Shown here: positions 8,112-16,661 of the stretch, piece by piece
How the letters are laid out: every line of letters starts with the position of its first letter
Numbering within the stretch: the first letter of the stretch is position 1
Position numbers and translations under genes: made by a program
Notes under the pieces: model-generated
The model's database searches: none
The model's input: only the letters and a program-made list of their open reading frames with translations
What the model was told of the DNA's origin: nothing
DNA from: Pseudomonas sp. RGM2987
GTDB lineage: Bacteria > Pseudomonadota > Gammaproteobacteria > Pseudomonadales > Pseudomonadaceae
DNA length: 64,000 nucleotides
Assembly (NCBI RefSeq): GCF_022952855.1
Contig: NZ_JALJDX010000222.1
Coordinates: forward strand, 186,001 to 250,000
Reading direction: 5' to 3'

Positions 8112-10628
8112 ATGTCCGTACCACCCGCGTCCGCACCACCTGGGTCCTTTTCCCGACGTTCACCTTTGATTGTCAGCCTGGCCGCCTGCGGCATGGCTTT
8201 CGGCAGTTCGGCGCTCAAGGCCGAAGATGCTGAGCGCAGCGATGACCGGGAGACCCGCCTGGAAAAAGTCACCGTGATTTCTACCGGGGTCCGGGGCACC
8301 CAACGCACCGTTGCCCAGAGCCCGGCGCCGATTGACATCGTCAGCGGCGAACAACTGCTCAAGACCGGTCGCGCCGATCTCAGCGAAGCCATCTCCAAGC
8401 TGCTGCCCTCGTTCAACTACGGCACCAACATCGCTGGCTATAACTCGACCATCCGCCCGCTCTCCAATCGCAGCCTGGCGCCGGCTTATACGTTGGTACT
8501 GGTCAACGGCAAGCGCCGGCACAACAGCGCCCTGCCCGCCAACGGCTCGACCGACAGCAGCGGCGCCAACTCGGTCGACATCGACATGATTCCGATCAGC
8601 GCGGTGGAGCGTATCGAGGTGCTCAAGGACAGCGCCGCCGCCCAATACGGTTCGGACGCAATCGCCGGGGTGATCAACGTGATTCTCAAGTCCGGCAGCC
8701 AGGGCGGTCACTTCGGGACGACCTACGGCAAGCTTTACAGTGGCGAAGGCGAAGTCACCAAATTCGAGGGCGATACCGGGTTCACCCTGGGCGATGGCGG
8801 TTTCCTGCGCCTGTCGGGCGATGCCCGCAAACGCGGTGATGCCAGCTGGAACGAACGAGCCACCAACACCGCGTACTTTCCGGGCGATCCTCGGGAAGCG
8901 ACCTGGGACCGGGTCGGAGTCAAAAACGGCGATCCGCAGATCAAGGCCTTCAACCTGGGCTACAACGCCGAATTGCCTCTGGACGAGCAAACCAAACTCT
9001 ATTCCTACGCGACCTACGGCGAGCGTGAAGCGGTCGTTAACAATTATTTCCGCTACCCCAATGGCAACGCCAACATCCCGGAGTTGTTCCCCGATGGCTA
9101 CTACCCGCTGAACAACCTGGACGACCGGGACTACCAGCTGTTGTTCGGTGGCAAGGGGATCGCCGCGGGTTGGGACTGGGACCTGAGCACCACCTACGGG
9201 CGCAACACCAACCATCAGTACAGCGACCGTACGCTCAACCCGTCGCTGGGACCCGCATCGCCGACTTCGTTTGACGACCTGGCCACCTATCGTTTCGACC
9301 AGTGGGTCAACAACCTGGACATCACCCGCGCTTTCGACGAAGCGTTCGGTTTCCCGCTGCAAGTATCGGCGGGCCTTGAGCATCGCTGGGAACGTTTCAA
9401 CACCTTCGCCGGCGATGCCCAGGCCTACCGTGTTGGCGGCTATCGGTTCCCGGCGACATTACCCAACGGCCAACCCAATCCCCTCGCCGGACAACTGGCG
9501 TCGATTGCAGCCCAGGCTGCTGCCACCATCGCGCCGCAGGACGAGGCCAGCATCAAACGCAACAATTACGCCGCGTACATTGACGTCGGAATCACACCGG
9601 TCGAGCGCCTGTTCATCGACGTGGCGGCCCGGGCCGAACACTTCGATGACGACTCGGGAAATACCGTCAGCGCCAAGGTCAATTCCCGCTATGAACTCAC
9701 CGAAACCCTGGCCGTGCGCGGTACGCTGGGCAGCGGATTCCGGGCGCCGTCCCTGACCCAGATCGGCTACAGCATCACCGACAATCGCGTGGGGGCAACG
9801 CCTGACGGCACTATTGTCCCGGCCGTCACCCGTATCGCCCCGGTGGACTCGGCACTGGCCCAGGCGTTGGGTGCCAGCAGCCTCGACCCGGAAAAATCAC
9901 GCAACTTCGGGCTAGGCGTGACATGGCAACCGGCGCAACGCACCAGCCTGACCGTCGATGCGTATTGGATTGAAATCTCCGATCGTATTACCCGCACCGA
10001 AAGCCTCTATGGCCCGGTACTCGCACCGACCCTGAGTGGCCTGGGGATCGACACCTCCACCTGGACGTCTTACTACGCCAACGCGTTCGACACCCGCACC
10101 CGGGGCGTGGATGTGGTGGCCGATCATCTGACGGACATCGGCGCCTGGGGCGAGGTGCGCTGGAACGCTGCGTTCAACTACAACGACACCGTGATCACCG
10201 ACCTCAAGGACGCGCCCGCGGCACTTCAGGGCCTGGGCAGCAACCCCGGTGGCAGCCTGACCTGGGTCGGCCGCGCACGCCAGGGCGACTTGACCGATGC
10301 GCAACCCCGTACCAAGTGGATCCTGGGGGCGAACTGGCGCCTCGCAGACCTTGCGATCAACCTGCAAACCACCCGCTACGGCAAGGTCAAGACCCTGCAA
10401 CAGCTGGAAAGCGGTGACCGCAGCTTCGGCGCGAAATGGATCACCGACCTGGATATCTCCTACACCCTGCTGGACAACATCACCTTGAGCCTGGGCGGTA
10501 CCAATATCTTTGATGTACGCCCGGACAAAAACGCCATCCCCTCAGCCGTCGGCCTCAACCGGTACGGCAACCCGCCGTTCTATCCGGGCGGCGGGTTCTG
10601 GTACACGAAGCTGGCCTACGACTTCTGA
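8112..10628 (+). CDS. TonB-dependent receptor, paralog family 1 (838 aa)
   Basis: Outer-membrane importer. The N-terminus has a basic stretch (FSRRS) and a signal core LIVSLAACGMAFGSSALKA. A TonB-box-like LEKVTVIST follows, then a plug with VLVNGKRRHNSA, ERIEVLKDSAAAQYGSDAIAG and NVILKSG. The C-terminus is LAYDF. The receptors at 17625 and 31421 share the plug signature (TG.RG.QRT, NGKRRH, AQYGSDAI.GVIN), the barrel motif GTL.SGFRAPSL, and the YPGGG/PFGF..YYY or FWYTKL-type ends, so all three are paralogs. It sits 41 bp from the SsuD-like monooxygenase gene and under the shared promoter and leader motif. Probably imports an organosulfur compound; precedent is SftP of the P. putida sulfate-ester locus. 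Confidence 0.92.
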   Translation: MSVPPASAPPGSFSRRSPLIVSLAACGMAFGSSALKAEDAERSDDRETRLEKVTVISTGVRGTQRTVAQSPAPIDIVSGEQLLKTGRADLSEAISKLLPSFNYGTNIAGYNSTIRPLSNRSLAPAYTLVLVNGKRRHNSALPANGSTDSSGANSVDIDMIPISAVERIEVLKDSAAAQYGSDAIAGVINVILKSGSQGGHFGTTYGKLYSGEGEVTKFEGDTGFTLGDGGFLRLSGDARKRGDASWNERATNTAYFPGDPREATWDRVGVKNGDPQIKAFNLGYNAELPLDEQTKLYSYATYGEREAVVNNYFRYPNGNANIPELFPDGYYPLNNLDDRDYQLLFGGKGIAAGWDWDLSTTYGRNTNHQYSDRTLNPSLGPASPTSFDDLATYRFDQWVNNLDITRAFDEAFGFPLQVSAGLEHRWERFNTFAGDAQAYRVGGYRFPATLPNGQPNPLAGQLASIAAQAAATIAPQDEASIKRNNYAAYIDVGITPVERLFIDVAARAEHFDDDSGNTVSAKVNSRYELTETLAVRGTLGSGFRAPSLTQIGYSITDNRVGATPDGTIVPAVTRIAPVDSALAQALGASSLDPEKSRNFGLGVTWQPAQRTSLTVDAYWIEISDRITRTESLYGPVLAPTLSGLGIDTSTWTSYYANAFDTRTRGVDVVADHLTDIGAWGEVRWNAAFNYNDTVITDLKDAPAALQGLGSNPGGSLTWVGRARQGDLTDAQPRTKWILGANWRLADLAINLQTTRYGKVKTLQQLESGDRSFGAKWITDLDISYTLLDNITLSLGGTNIFDVRPDKNAIPSAVGLNRYGNPPFYPGGGFWYTKLAYDF

Positions 10629-10669
10629 TGCTCACCCACGACTTCTTACCCACGATAAGGAACTGCCCC

Positions 10670-11758
10670 ATGACTATTGAATTCATCGGCTTCATCGGCG
10701 GCCATCACGCCTCGGAGATCCACCCTCGCAGCGGCCCTACCCTGCAACCGGAGTACGTGGAGAAAGTCGCCCGCGCCCATGAGGAAGCCGGCTTCGACCG
10801 GGCGTTGATCGCCTTTCATTCCAATAGCCCGGATAGCACGCTGATCGCTGCCCACGCCGCCAGCGTCACGAAGAAATTGAAATTCCTGATTGCCCATCGA
10901 CCCGGGTTTGCGGCGCCAACCCTGGCCGCACGCCAGTTCATCACCCTGGACGTGTTCAATGGCGGGCGCACCGCCGTCCACATCATCACCGGTGGCGACG
11001 ACCGCGAGCTGCGGGCCGACGGCAGCCACATCGGCAAGGACGAGCGCTACGCGCGTACCGATGAATACCTGGATGTCGTGCGTCAGGAATGGACCAGCGA
11101 GAAGCCTTTCGATTATCAGGGCAAGTATTACCAAGTGGAGGGTGCGTATGCGGACGTGAAATCGCCGCAGCAACCGCATATTCCGCTGTACTTCGGCGGT
11201 TCGTCGGCGGCGGCCATTGCGGTGGCGGGCAAACACGCCGATGTCTATGCGCTGTGGGGGGAAACCTACGAGCAGGTGCGCGACGTGGTTGCCCAGGTCC
11301 GCGCCGAGGCCGCCAAGCATGGTCGCAGCGTTCGCTTCAGCCTGTCGTTGCGGCCGATTCTGGCGGACACCGAAGAGCAGGCCTGGGAACGCGCCGACCG
11401 GATCCTGCAACAGGCCGCCGCCCTGGCCGAACAGAATGGCTTCGTTCGCCGCGAACCACCCAACGAAGGCTCGCGCCGCCTGCTCGCAGCGGCCGCCCAG
11501 GGTTCGCGCCTGGACAAGCGCCTGTGGACCGGCATCGCCGGCCTGCTCGGCGCCCAAGGCAACTCGACCTCACTGGTGGGCACACCGGAACAAGTCGCCG
11601 ATGCCCTGCTCGACTACTACGACCTGGGCATCACCACGTTTCTGATCCGCGGCTTCGATCCCCTTGAAGATGCCATCGATTATGGCAAGCGCCTGATCCC
11701 CCTGACCCGCCAGTTGATCGCCGAACGCGAACGCCAGGCGGCGGAGAAAGTGGCTTAG
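10670..11758 (+). CDS. SsuD-like FMNH2-dependent alkanesulfonate-type monooxygenase (362 aa)
   Basis: Luciferase-superfamily monooxygenase of SsuD length. The N-terminal strand is followed by FDRALIAFHS, the conserved RPGFAAPTLAARQFITLD and VFNGGRTAVHIITGG, DERYARTDEYLDV and the FDYQGKYYQVEGAY loop, all typical of SsuD/MsuD. These cleave alkanesulfonates to aldehyde plus sulfite using reduced FMN. I chose the ATG at 10670 because AAGGA precedes it by nine bases; an in-frame ATG at 10628 overlapping the receptor stop (TGATG) is possible. No flavin reductase is adjacent; MsuE at 58292 could serve. Substrate specificity is not readable. Confidence 0.9.
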   Translation: MTIEFIGFIGGHHASEIHPRSGPTLQPEYVEKVARAHEEAGFDRALIAFHSNSPDSTLIAAHAASVTKKLKFLIAHRPGFAAPTLAARQFITLDVFNGGRTAVHIITGGDDRELRADGSHIGKDERYARTDEYLDVVRQEWTSEKPFDYQGKYYQVEGAYADVKSPQQPHIPLYFGGSSAAAIAVAGKHADVYALWGETYEQVRDVVAQVRAEAAKHGRSVRFSLSLRPILADTEEQAWERADRILQQAAALAEQNGFVRREPPNEGSRRLLAAAAQGSRLDKRLWTGIAGLLGAQGNSTSLVGTPEQVADALLDYYDLGITTFLIRGFDPLEDAIDYGKRLIPLTRQLIAERERQAAEKVA

Positions 11759-11784
11759 CCGCAACGGATTTGCGAGATGCCGAT

Positions 11785-12335
11785 CGGACCTGCTCGCGGT
11801 AGCGTCAGGTCCGTTGGCATTTGTGCTGGATGTACCGCCGTCATCGCGAGCAGGCTCGCTCCCAAATGGGTCTTTGGGTGTCCGCAAAATCTGCGTCCAC
11901 CATCAAGCCCCTGTGGGAGCGGGCTTGCTCGCGATAGCGGTGGGTCTGTTGGCTGTGATGTTGAATGAGCTGTCCTCTTCGCGAGCAAGCCCGCTCCCAC
12001 AGGGGTTATCGGGTGTATGCAAGACCTGCATCCACCACCAATTCCCTGTGGGAGCCGAGCCTGCTCGCGATGGCGTCAGACCGGCAGCATTGCCCTCGAC
12101 TGCCCCACCGCTTTCGCGAGCAAGCTCAGCTCCCACAGGTAGCGAGGGTGGCTGCAAAATCTGCGTCCACCACGAACTCTCTGTGGGAGCGGGCTTGCTC
12201 GCGAAAGCGGTGGGTCTGCTGGCGGCGATGTTGGATGGGCTGCCGTCTTCGCGGGCAAGCCCGCTCCCACAGGGGTTCCTTGGTGTTCGCAGGATCTGCG
12301 TCCACCCTCGATCCCCTGCTCGCGATAGCGGTCGA
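11785..12335. repeat. Tandem REPIN array with exact 135-bp period
   Basis: Fills the 587-bp gap between two genes. An 18-bp linker, GCAAAATCTGCGTCCACC or close variants, starts at 11884, 12019, 12154 and 12289: exactly 135 bp each time. Between linkers lie REPIN palindromes (CTGTGGGAGCGGGCTTGC ... GCAAGCCCGCTCCCACAG). In the first and third complete units the loop begins AGCGGTGGG; in the middle unit the same sequence appears inverted (CCCACCGCT at the end). Partial units flank both sides. No gene is present; frames through it give only the alanine/proline-rich nonsense typical of REP sequences. Confidence 0.9.
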
Positions 12336-12345
12336 CCTGAAGGAC

Positions 12346-13140
12346 TCAGTCCTTGTAGTCGAGATCGGTTCTTTCCAGCTGGCGGATCAGGGCATTCCAA
12401 TGCCGTGCAACGCCGGGCCCGTCGCCGCTCTTGAAGGCCTCGGCCTGGGTTTCGACCTTGGCCACCACCTCGGCCGGTGGGAAGATCAGTTCGACGTTAC
12501 CCGCGGCCTGCGCGGCGATCTGGATGTTGCAGGCGCGCTCCAGGCTTTGCAGCTGTTGAAAGGCATGCTCGACGCTGACACCTGCGGTCAACAAACCATG
12601 GTTGCGCAGGATCAACACACTCTTATCGCCCAGATCCGCCACCAACCGTTCGCGCTCATCCAGGTCAAGGGCAATGCCTTCGTAACCGTGATACGCCACC
12701 CGCCCGGAAAAGGCGATGGAATGCTGGGAGATCGGCAACAGCCCGTCGCGCTGGGCGGAGACGGCAATGCCGTCGCGGGTGTGGGTATGCAGGACTGCTT
12801 GCAGATCGGGGCGCGCCCCATGGATCGCGCTGTGGATCACGTACCCGGCGTAGTTGATGCCCAACCCCGTCGGGTCGTCGACGATAGTACCGTCGATGTC
12901 GACCTTGACCAGGTTGGAGGCGGTGATTTCATCAAACAACAACCCGAAGGCGTTGATCAGGAAATGCTCGTCAGGCCCCGGCACCCGCGCCGAAAAATGC
13001 GTGTAGATGTGGTCGGTCCATTTGAACAGGGCCGCCAAACGATAGGCGGCGGCCAGTTTGACCCGCACCTCCCACTCTTCGGCACTGACGCGCTGGCGGA
13101 CATTTTTCGAAACGCTGGTTAACGGACTGACGCTGCTCAT
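12346..13140 (-). CDS. Class II aldolase/adducin-family protein (264 aa)
   Basis: Cytoplasmic metal-dependent lyase fold (fuculose-1-phosphate aldolase, ribulose-5-phosphate epimerase, MtnB group). Zinc ligands are visible as HTHTRDG (about residue 117) and RNHGLLTAG (about residue 180), with HFSARVPG and INAFGLLFDEIT as family landmarks. At 264 aa it matches the decarboxylase/aldolase subfamily used on 2-hydroxyacid or sugar-phosphate substrates. Its upstream region carries promoter-module copy 3 and overlaps the end of the convergently controlled LysR gene, which ties it to the sulfur locus. It might process the carbon skeleton left after desulfonation; this is inference. Confidence 0.85.
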   Translation of the reverse strand: MSSVSPLTSVSKNVRQRVSAEEWEVRVKLAAAYRLAALFKWTDHIYTHFSARVPGPDEHFLINAFGLLFDEITASNLVKVDIDGTIVDDPTGLGINYAGYVIHSAIHGARPDLQAVLHTHTRDGIAVSAQRDGLLPISQHSIAFSGRVAYHGYEGIALDLDERERLVADLGDKSVLILRNHGLLTAGVSVEHAFQQLQSLERACNIQIAAQAAGNVELIFPPAEVVAKVETQAEAFKSGDGPGVARHWNALIRQLERTDLDYKD

Positions 13141-13189
13141 GGCAAAACTTCCTGGATGGCCTTAAGGATCTGGCGCCAGCCTAGGGGAA

Positions 13190-13237
13190 GCCAAAAAATA
13201 ATAAAAAGCACATTTTAATCTAAGCTAATTATTATTC
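13190..13237 (-). promoter_or_regulatory. Shared AT-rich promoter module, copy 3 (for the class II aldolase gene)
   Basis: On the minus strand AATAATAATTAGCTTAGAT is followed by TAAAATGTGCTTTTTATTATT. The AATAATTAGCTTA core equals copies 5 and 6. The TTYACA box is not preserved (TTTTTA instead). It starts eight bases beyond the stop codon of the LysR gene, so regulator and aldolase are in tandem on one strand with a separate promoter. Confidence 0.5.
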
Positions 13238-13244
13238 TTTTTTA

Positions 13245-14150
13245 TTATGCAGCGCTCTTGATCTTCTGCAGCGAGCCGGCCACCAACTTGCCGAAAGCAT
13301 CCACCGGCCCCTGCAGGTTGCCCAGGAAGTGCGGGTAGATCAGCCACAGGTCCATCACTGGCTTGAAATCCTTGAGCGGCATGGCTGCCAGTTGATCACG
13401 GTGAACGCTGCGCTCCAGCAACGGACGCGGCACCAGGCCCAGGCCCAGCCCATCGGCCACCAGGCCAAGCTGCAATTCAGTGCCAAAGGTTTCCAGGTTG
13501 ACCCGCAGCGCCAGGCCCTGGTCCGACAAGGTCCGTTGCAGCCCGGCGCGGAAACCGCAGCCATCGGGGTTGAGAATCCAACCGTTCTGGTAGACGTCAG
13601 CCAGTTTGCACGGGCGCTTGGGCAGTTGCGTCTTGGCACAGACCACCACCAGCTCCATCTTGCCAATGGACTCCCCGACGATGTTGTCTGGAAAGATCTT
13701 GCCCGCGGGAAACAATGCCGCCGCCGCATCCAGCTCGCCGCGCTCGATCTTGCCCACCAGCTGGCTGCCCCAGCCCGTCGCCACCTGGGCGCGTAGTTCG
13801 GGGTATTCGACGCGCAGATGCTTGAGCGCATCGAGCAGCACCACATCACCGATCGTCTGCGGCACCCCCAGGCGCAACAACCCGGTGGGCGGCGCGTCGG
13901 TGGCCACCAGTTCGCGCAAAGCGTCCATTTCCCGCAGGATCAACCGACACTGCTCGTAGACTCGTGTGCCGATCACCGTAGGTTTGAGCGGTTTGGTGTT
14001 GCGGTCGAACAACTCCACACCCAAGGCCTGTTCAAAGTTCTGCACGCGCCGCGTGATCGCCGGTTGCGTCAGTTGCAGCGTCTCGGCGGCATGGCTGATG
14101 GACTGGCAACGAATCACTTCGACAAAGGCGTCAATATCGTCAATTTTCAT
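13245..14150 (-). CDS. LysR-family regulator of the sulfur locus (301 aa), PA2601-like
   Basis: DNA-binding HTH at residues about 17-36 (SISHAAETLQLTQPAITRRVQ, then LGVELFDR) followed by a periplasmic-binding-protein-like effector domain. I use the ATG at 14150 (MKIDDIDAFVEV), which puts the HTH at the usual LysR distance from the N-terminus; the frame is open to 14243. It is divergent from the thiol dioxygenase/rhodanese genes with a 222-bp gap, the arrangement I recall for PA2601 next to PA2602-PA2603. It is the best resident candidate for the protein that binds the repeated AATTAGCWTATARCCAA sites, though chromosomal CysB is an equally good one. Confidence 0.88.
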   Translation of the reverse strand: MKIDDIDAFVEVIRCQSISHAAETLQLTQPAITRRVQNFEQALGVELFDRNTKPLKPTVIGTRVYEQCRLILREMDALRELVATDAPPTGLLRLGVPQTIGDVVLLDALKHLRVEYPELRAQVATGWGSQLVGKIERGELDAAAALFPAGKIFPDNIVGESIGKMELVVVCAKTQLPKRPCKLADVYQNGWILNPDGCGFRAGLQRTLSDQGLALRVNLETFGTELQLGLVADGLGLGLVPRPLLERSVHRDQLAAMPLKDFKPVMDLWLIYPHFLGNLQGPVDAFGKLVAGSLQKIKSAA

Positions 14151-14280
14151 TTGGTCCGCACATAGAGAACAGTCAATAAGATGTTCTAAAAGCATAGTGC
14201 CATTGTTGAAATCTGGATAGTCCGACCGGGTTGTCGATAACATCTAACGCTAGATGAACCGGTTCTAAATTCCTTTGAGC

Positions 14281-14335
14281 TATAACCTAATCATTAAAAA
14301 ATAGCATATTAACCAAAATCATTATGCTTAAATCC
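14281..14335 (+). promoter_or_regulatory. Shared AT-rich promoter module, copy 4 (for the thiol dioxygenase operon)
   Basis: CTATAACCTAATCATT (also seen as ATAACCTAATATGATT near 7825) is followed by AATAGCATATTAACCAAAAT, a one-base-insert variant of TTAGCATATAACCAAAA in copy 5. It is 40-90 bp upstream of the dioxygenase start and in the divergent gap with the LysR gene, the place where a LysR protein usually binds. A clear TTYACA is missing. Confidence 0.5.
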
Positions 14336-14372
14336 AGACATCGACCTTTTCAAACACGATGATGGAATCGCC

Positions 14373-14981
14373 ATGACCCAGGCCCGACACCCGGAAAGAC
14401 TCAGAGCATTCATAGGCGCCCTGGCGGAACTGATCGACGGCAACCCCCGTGAAGGTGACGTGTTGCATCGCGGGGGCAAGCTGCTTGCCCAGTTGGTCAG
14501 CCACGACGATTGGCTCCCCGAAGACTTTGCCCAGCCCGACCCCGAGCGTTATCAGCAATACCTGCTGCATGCCGATTCGCGGCAGCGGTTCAGCGTGGTC
14601 AGCTTTGTCTGGGGGCCGGGGCAACGCACGCCGATCCATGATCATCGGGTCTGGGGCCTGATCGGGATGCTGCGCGGCGCGGAATATTCACAGGGTTTCG
14701 CCCGTCATCCCGACGGCCACCTGGTGCCCGAGGGTACGCGGATCCAGCTGTCGCCGGGCCAGGTCGAAGCCGTCTCACCCAAGATCGGCGACATCCATCA
14801 GGTCAGCAATGCCTTCGATGACCAGGTATCCATCAGCATCCATGTCTATGGCGCCAACATCGGCGCGGTCCGCCGTGCGGTGTACCAGCCCGACGGCAGC
14901 GAGAAGTTGTTCATCTCCGGTTATTCCAACGCCTTCCTCCCCAATATCTGGGACCTGTCCAAAGAGAACCAAGCCTTATGA
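14373..14981 (+). CDS. 3-mercaptopropionate/cysteine-dioxygenase-type cupin (202 aa)
   Basis: Non-haem Fe(II) thiol dioxygenase that adds O2 to a thiol, giving a sulfinate. The cupin metal site is clear: His89 and His91 in PIHDHRVWG and His142 in IGDIHQVSNA. Those positions match what I remember for the P. aeruginosa 3-mercaptopropionate dioxygenase (PA2602), as does the run RYQQYLLHADSRQRFSVVSF and the ending SNAFLPNIWDLSKEN. The gene overlaps the rhodanese by four bases (ATGA), so the two are co-translated. 3-Sulfinopropionate can break down to release sulfite, fitting sulfur scavenging. Cysteine as substrate is an alternative. Confidence 0.88.
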   Translation: MTQARHPERLRAFIGALAELIDGNPREGDVLHRGGKLLAQLVSHDDWLPEDFAQPDPERYQQYLLHADSRQRFSVVSFVWGPGQRTPIHDHRVWGLIGMLRGAEYSQGFARHPDGHLVPEGTRIQLSPGQVEAVSPKIGDIHQVSNAFDDQVSISIHVYGANIGAVRRAVYQPDGSEKLFISGYSNAFLPNIWDLSKENQAL

Positions 14982-16561
14982 GCACCGCACCCACCCGCTC
15001 CTATTCCCAGATTCGCCAGGCGTTGCTGAACCGCGAAGAGCTGGCCATCGTCGATGTCCGCGAAGAGGCGCCCTTTGCCGAAGGCCATCCGCTGTTTGCG
15101 GCCAATATCCCGCTGTCCAAGCTTGAGCTTGAGGTGTACTCGCGTATTCCCAGGCGCGATACGCAAGTCACGGTCTACGACAACGGCGAAGGCCTGGCGC
15201 AGATTGCGGCGCAGCGCTTGCAGAACCTGGGCTACGTCAATGTCAGCGTGCTCGAGGGTGGCTTGCAGGGCTGGAGCAGCGCTGGCGGTGAGCTGTTCAT
15301 CGACGTCAACGTGCCGAGCAAGGCCTTTGGCGAACTGGTGGAAAGCCAGCGCCATACACCGTCATTGGCGGCAGAAGAAGTCCAGGCGCTGCTCGACAGC
15401 GAGGCTGACGTGGTGGTGCTCGATGCCCGGCGTTTCGATGAATACCAGACCATGAGCATTCCAAGCGGCATCAGCGTACCCGGCGCCGAACTGGTACTAC
15501 GCGCCCGGGAGCTGGCGCCGGACCCTGCGACCCGGATCATCGTCAATTGCGCCGGACGCACCCGCAGCATCATCGGCACCCAGTCGTTGATCAACGCCGG
15601 CATCGCCAACCCGGTGTCCGCCCTGCGCAATGGCACCATTGGCTGGACCCTGGCCGGTCAGACGCTGGAGCACGGCCAGTCGCGGCGATTCGCCCCTACC
15701 AGCGACGAACATCGAGCCATCGCCGCCGGCGAAGCCCGCCGCGTTGCCGACAAAGCCCTGGTCGGACGCGCCACCCTCGCCGAGCTACAGCGCTGGCAAC
15801 AGGAACCGACCCGCAGCACCTACCTGTTCGACGTGCGCACCCCGGAGGAATTCGAAGCCGGTCACCTGCCCGGATCGCGCTCGACACCGGGCGGACAACT
15901 GGTGCAGGAAACCGACCACTTCGCCAGTGTGCGTGGCGCACGCCTGGTGCTGGTGGACGACGATGGCGTGCGCGCCAACATGTCGGCCTCCTGGCTCGCG
16001 CAACTGGGCTGGGAGGTGCATGTGCTGGATGATCTGCAAGCGGCGCATTTCACCGGACAGGGCCCTTGGAAGGCGCCCGTGCCAGCACCACCCCAGGCCG
16101 AGGAAATCAGCCCGGACACCCTCGCCCAGTGGCTGGCCGAAGGTGACACCGCACTGTTGGATTTCACCAGCAGCGCCAACTACGTCAAGCGCCACATTCC
16201 GGGTGCGTGGTGGGTACTGCGTGGGCAGTTAAGCGAGGCGCTAAGCAAGATTCCATCGGCGCAGCGCTATGTACTGACCTGCGGTAGCAGCCAGTTGGCG
16301 CGCCTGGCAGTCGCCGAGGTCGAGGACCTGACCGGCAAAGCCGTATTCCTGCTACGCGACGGCACTGCCGCCTGGATCGCCGCACAATTGCCACTGGAGC
16401 ACGGCGAAACCCGCCTGGCCTCGCCGCGCATCGACCGCTATCGCCGACCCTATGAAGGCACCGATAACCCCCGGGAGGCGATGCAGGCCTACCTCGATTG
16501 GGAATACGGCCTCGTGGACCAACTCGCCCGCGACGGCACCCATGGATTCTTTGTGATCTAG
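14978..16561 (+). CDS. Four-domain rhodanese-like sulfurtransferase (527 aa)
   Basis: Four rhodanese modules in tandem, roughly residues 8-110, 130-235, 260-365 and 385-480. Only modules 2 and 4 keep the persulfide cysteine: Cys191 in VNCAGRTRS and Cys435 in LTCGSSQLA. In modules 1 and 3 the equivalent position is acidic (Asp68 in VYDNGEG; about Asp328 in LVDDDGVRA). Thus two catalytic and two structural modules alternate. Rhodaneses move sulfane sulfur to thiols or cyanide. Overlap with the thiol dioxygenase gene suggests the pair handles a thiol or persulfide. The context matches PA2603. A strong hairpin follows eight bases after the stop. Confidence 0.9.
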   Translation: MSTAPTRSYSQIRQALLNREELAIVDVREEAPFAEGHPLFAANIPLSKLELEVYSRIPRRDTQVTVYDNGEGLAQIAAQRLQNLGYVNVSVLEGGLQGWSSAGGELFIDVNVPSKAFGELVESQRHTPSLAAEEVQALLDSEADVVVLDARRFDEYQTMSIPSGISVPGAELVLRARELAPDPATRIIVNCAGRTRSIIGTQSLINAGIANPVSALRNGTIGWTLAGQTLEHGQSRRFAPTSDEHRAIAAGEARRVADKALVGRATLAELQRWQQEPTRSTYLFDVRTPEEFEAGHLPGSRSTPGGQLVQETDHFASVRGARLVLVDDDGVRANMSASWLAQLGWEVHVLDDLQAAHFTGQGPWKAPVPAPPQAEEISPDTLAQWLAEGDTALLDFTSSANYVKRHIPGAWWVLRGQLSEALSKIPSAQRYVLTCGSSQLARLAVAEVEDLTGKAVFLLRDGTAAWIAAQLPLEHGETRLASPRIDRYRRPYEGTDNPREAMQAYLDWEYGLVDQLARDGTHGFFVI

Positions 16562-16568
16562 CAATCGC

Positions 16569-16595
16569 GTCCCTGTGCCAGTTCGGCACAGGGAC
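16569..16595 (+). terminator. Perfect 11-bp hairpin after the rhodanese gene
   Basis: GTCCCTGTGCC, loop AGTTC, GGCACAGGGAC. The stem is perfect but is followed by AAACCCACC, not a T-run, so it is not a classical intrinsic terminator. It lies 16 bp ahead of leader motif copy B and 67 bp ahead of the dioxygenase gene, so it could be a processing site, a Rho-assisted terminator or part of an attenuator. Confidence 0.55.
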
Positions 16596-16610
16596 AAACC
16601 CACCCCACAT

Positions 16611-16632
16611 CCGACCCCTCTCCAGGCGGAGG
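16611..16632 (+). promoter_or_regulatory. Leader motif copy B: CCGACCCC-N3-CCAGGCGGAGG
   Basis: Second copy of the repeated element, 29 bp before the TauD-like start codon. Unlike copies A, C and D it is not preceded by the AT-rich promoter module, but by a hairpin inside an apparently continuous transcription unit. This argues that the element acts at RNA (or operator) level independently of that promoter. Confidence 0.6.
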
Positions 16633-16661
16633 CTGAACCCACAACCGAGAGGATCTCCATC

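Noticed and set aside
11884..12306. Regularly spaced direct repeats considered as a CRISPR array
   Set aside because: The repeats are 18 bp with 117-bp intervals made of REPIN palindromes, there are no unique spacers and no cas genes.
11814..12434. Frames of 165-206 codons across the REPIN array on both strands
   Set aside because: Repeated SRASPLPQG- and SGLAREDG-like strings are translations of REP repeats, not protein.
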